6,761 bases of DNA from Planctomycetaceae bacterium. Lineage in GTDB: Bacteria > Planctomycetota > Planctomycetia > Planctomycetales > Planctomycetaceae. Location of the stretch: the NCBI GenBank assembly GCA_016795125.1, contig JAEUIG010000222.1, positions 1 to 6,761 of the forward strand. Direction: 5' to 3'. The notes below the pieces were generated by a model. That model was not told the origin of the DNA. It searched no databases and worked only from the letters and a program-made list of their open reading frames with translations. Shown here piece by piece: positions 5,350 to 6,761 of this stretch (position 1 is its first letter; each line of letters starts with the position of its first letter). A program made the translations under genes and the position numbers.

Positions 5350-6761
5350 TCAACCGTCAACCACTCTGACTCCGTTCTCGCCGAGGTCACCGGCGAGTGT
5401 GGCGAATGCGGGAATTGATTCGGCAACTTCCTGTCGGACGGTGGCCGCGCGGAACAGTCCCTTGCGGCCGGCGAGTTCCCACAGAATGCGTCCGTCGGGA
5501 CGGGCCTCTCCGGGTCCGCGGATCGCCCGGTGAATCTGTTGAGCAAGCCCGGCATGATTCACGAACGTGCCGTCGCGCTCGGCGAACGACCCGCCCGGCA
5601 ACACGAACGCCGCCTTGCTGGTCGCCGGTGACGGGAGGATGTCCTGCACGACGACCGTGCCGACCTTTTCGAGCGCCGTTGCCTGTTGTTCGTCGATGGT
5701 TCCTGCCGGGTCGCCGCCAACGAGGTAGAGCGCTTCGAGTCCACCTGACGCCGCACGGCCGAGCACGTCGCCCAGGCTCGCGATGTTCGGACTGAACTGC
5801 TTGAGCACGATCTCCACACCGCGCCGGTTCGGGCACTTCTCCGCGCGAATCGTGAACTTCACCGGCGTCATCGGCCGGCCGCGCACGTCTTTCGGATACG
5901 TGTCGTCCTCGCCGACAACCGGAACCGGCCCCATCGCCAGCATCGCCTGCGGAGCCACTTCCTTGATCCACTTCGCGAGCAGATACGCCTCTTCGACCGT
6001 CATCCACGGCGAGAACACTGCGGCGACGCCCGTCGCGCTCTTCTGAGCGGCCGCTGCGAACGCCGTCCGGATCGCCGGCAACACCTGTTCCCAGCGCCGC
6101 CCGGCGAGCTTGCCGTCGGCCCGCTGCTCCGGAAACGACAGCCGGTTCTCCGCGTGGATGTACTTCCACCCAAACCGACCCTCGTCACACATGAAGTCCC
6201 CCTGCGACTGGGGATTCGGACGCGGAGTCAGCCGATACAGGCGGTCTTCGTTCTGATCGACGTACACGCTGCACCCGGTGCTGCACCCGGGGCACACGCT
6301 GTCTGCTGTCTTCAGCCACCACACCCGCTGCTTGTAAAGGAAATCCTTGCTGCACAGTGCCCCGACCGGGCACAGGTCGACCACATTCCCCGCGAGCTTG
6401 TTGTCGCACGGAATTCCGGGGAAGACGTCGATCTCCTCGTGCGAACCGCGGCCGACGACCTGCAGTTCGGCCGTTCCGCTGATCTCCCGTGTGAACCGCA
6501 CGCAGCGGGTGCACATGATGCAGCGGTCGGTAAACAGCGTGATCTGCTCGCCGATGTGGTCCTTGTCCGGCTTGATGTTCTTCGGTTCCTGCAGCCGGCT
6601 GTAGCCGCGGCCGTACTTGTAGCTGTAATCCTGCAGCCCGCATTCGCCGGCCTGATCGCACGTCGGGCAGTCGAGCGGATGATTGAGCAGCAGGTATTCG
6701 AGCGTCGCTTTCTGTGCCGCCTTGACCTTGTCGCTGTTGGCAATGATGACCGTGCCGTCCT
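5350..6761 (-). CDS. nuoG: NADH-quinone oxidoreductase subunit G (5' end missing)
   Basis: NuoG is the largest Fe-S subunit of the peripheral arm and carries electrons from the NADH module toward NuoI. The frame is open to the window edge and 469 residues are visible, the first complete codon being GAC at 6759. Cluster N5 ligands are His27, Cys31, Cys34 and Cys40 in HPLDCPTCDQAGECGLQ. Cluster N4 ligands are Cys80, 83, 86 and Cys130 (CIMCTRC, VDLCPVGAL). The optional N7 cluster is complete as Cys156, 159, 163 and 191, with spacing Cx2Cx3Cx27C. About 280 residues follow, a shortened molybdopterin-oxidoreductase-like domain including LYLVGGDPAG and FVLPGGSFAERDGTFVNHAG. The missing N-terminus should hold the 2Fe-2S domain (N1b), some 85-100 residues. 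That gives a total near 560, well short of E. coli NuoG (908). The internal ATG at 6516 lies inside the N4 motif and is not the start. Stop is TGA. Confidence 0.97.
   Translation of the reverse strand, partial: DGTVIIANSDKVKAAQKATLEYLLLNHPLDCPTCDQAGECGLQDYSYKYGRGYSRLQEPKNIKPDKDHIGEQITLFTDRCIMCTRCVRFTREISGTAELQVVGRGSHEEIDVFPGIPCDNKLAGNVVDLCPVGALCSKDFLYKQRVWWLKTADSVCPGCSTGCSVYVDQNEDRLYRLTPRPNPQSQGDFMCDEGRFGWKYIHAENRLSFPEQRADGKLAGRRWEQVLPAIRTAFAAAAQKSATGVAAVFSPWMTVEEAYLLAKWIKEVAPQAMLAMGPVPVVGEDDTYPKDVRGRPMTPVKFTIRAEKCPNRRGVEIVLKQFSPNIASLGDVLGRAASGGLEALYLVGGDPAGTIDEQQATALEKVGTVVVQDILPSPATSKAAFVLPGGSFAERDGTFVNHAGLAQQIHRAIRGPGEARPDGRILWELAGRKGLFRAATVRQEVAESIPAFATLAGDLGENGVRVVDG

Overview
The window is an ordinary-looking stretch of a bacterial respiratory complex I (NADH:quinone oxidoreductase) operon. 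Everything is read from the minus strand, so transcription runs from high to low coordinates in the order nuoG (5' end outside the window), nuoH, nuoI, nuoJ, nuoK, nuoL and the first 14 codons of nuoM. The DNA is GC-rich and coding density is very high. No RNA gene, transposase, CRISPR array, promoter or second-strand gene could be supported.

The gene order is the common nuoA-N order, so it does not identify the organism. Several subunit shapes point to Planctomycetota. NuoJ has an N-terminal extension with two extra hydrophobic segments. NuoK carries a long hydrophilic C-terminal tail that begins with an LDIQVW / ELREP-like stretch. NuoG is short. The spacers hold REP-like GC-rich palindromes and short tandem repeats. 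This placement rests on remembered family resemblance, not on a search, and is moderate in confidence.

Layout from the 5' end of the message: nuoG 6761-5350 (Fe-S electron wire); a 53-bp spacer filled by a heptamer array; nuoH 5296-4112 (quinone-site membrane subunit), whose stop codon lies in the loop of a REP-like hairpin; a 27-bp spacer; nuoI 4084-3419 (two 4Fe-4S clusters); 5 bp; nuoJ 3413-2682; a 4-bp ATGA overlap; nuoK 2685-2203; a 51-bp spacer with a different heptamer array; nuoL 2151-178 (proton-pumping antiporter-like subunit); a 135-bp spacer with nonamer repeats and a T9 run; then nuoM from 42.

The proteins work as one machine. NuoG and NuoI pass electrons from the NADH module to quinone bound near NuoH, and NuoH, J, K, L and M form the membrane arm that couples this to proton translocation. 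All expected Fe-S ligands and the key membrane charges are present, so nothing suggests decay.

The most notable feature is non-coding. Every loose gene junction carries a different short repeat or palindrome, while the tight junctions (nuoI-J, nuoJ-K) carry none. One array also forms a textbook G-quadruplex motif on the template strand. I see no sign of an undescribed enzymatic or defence system here.
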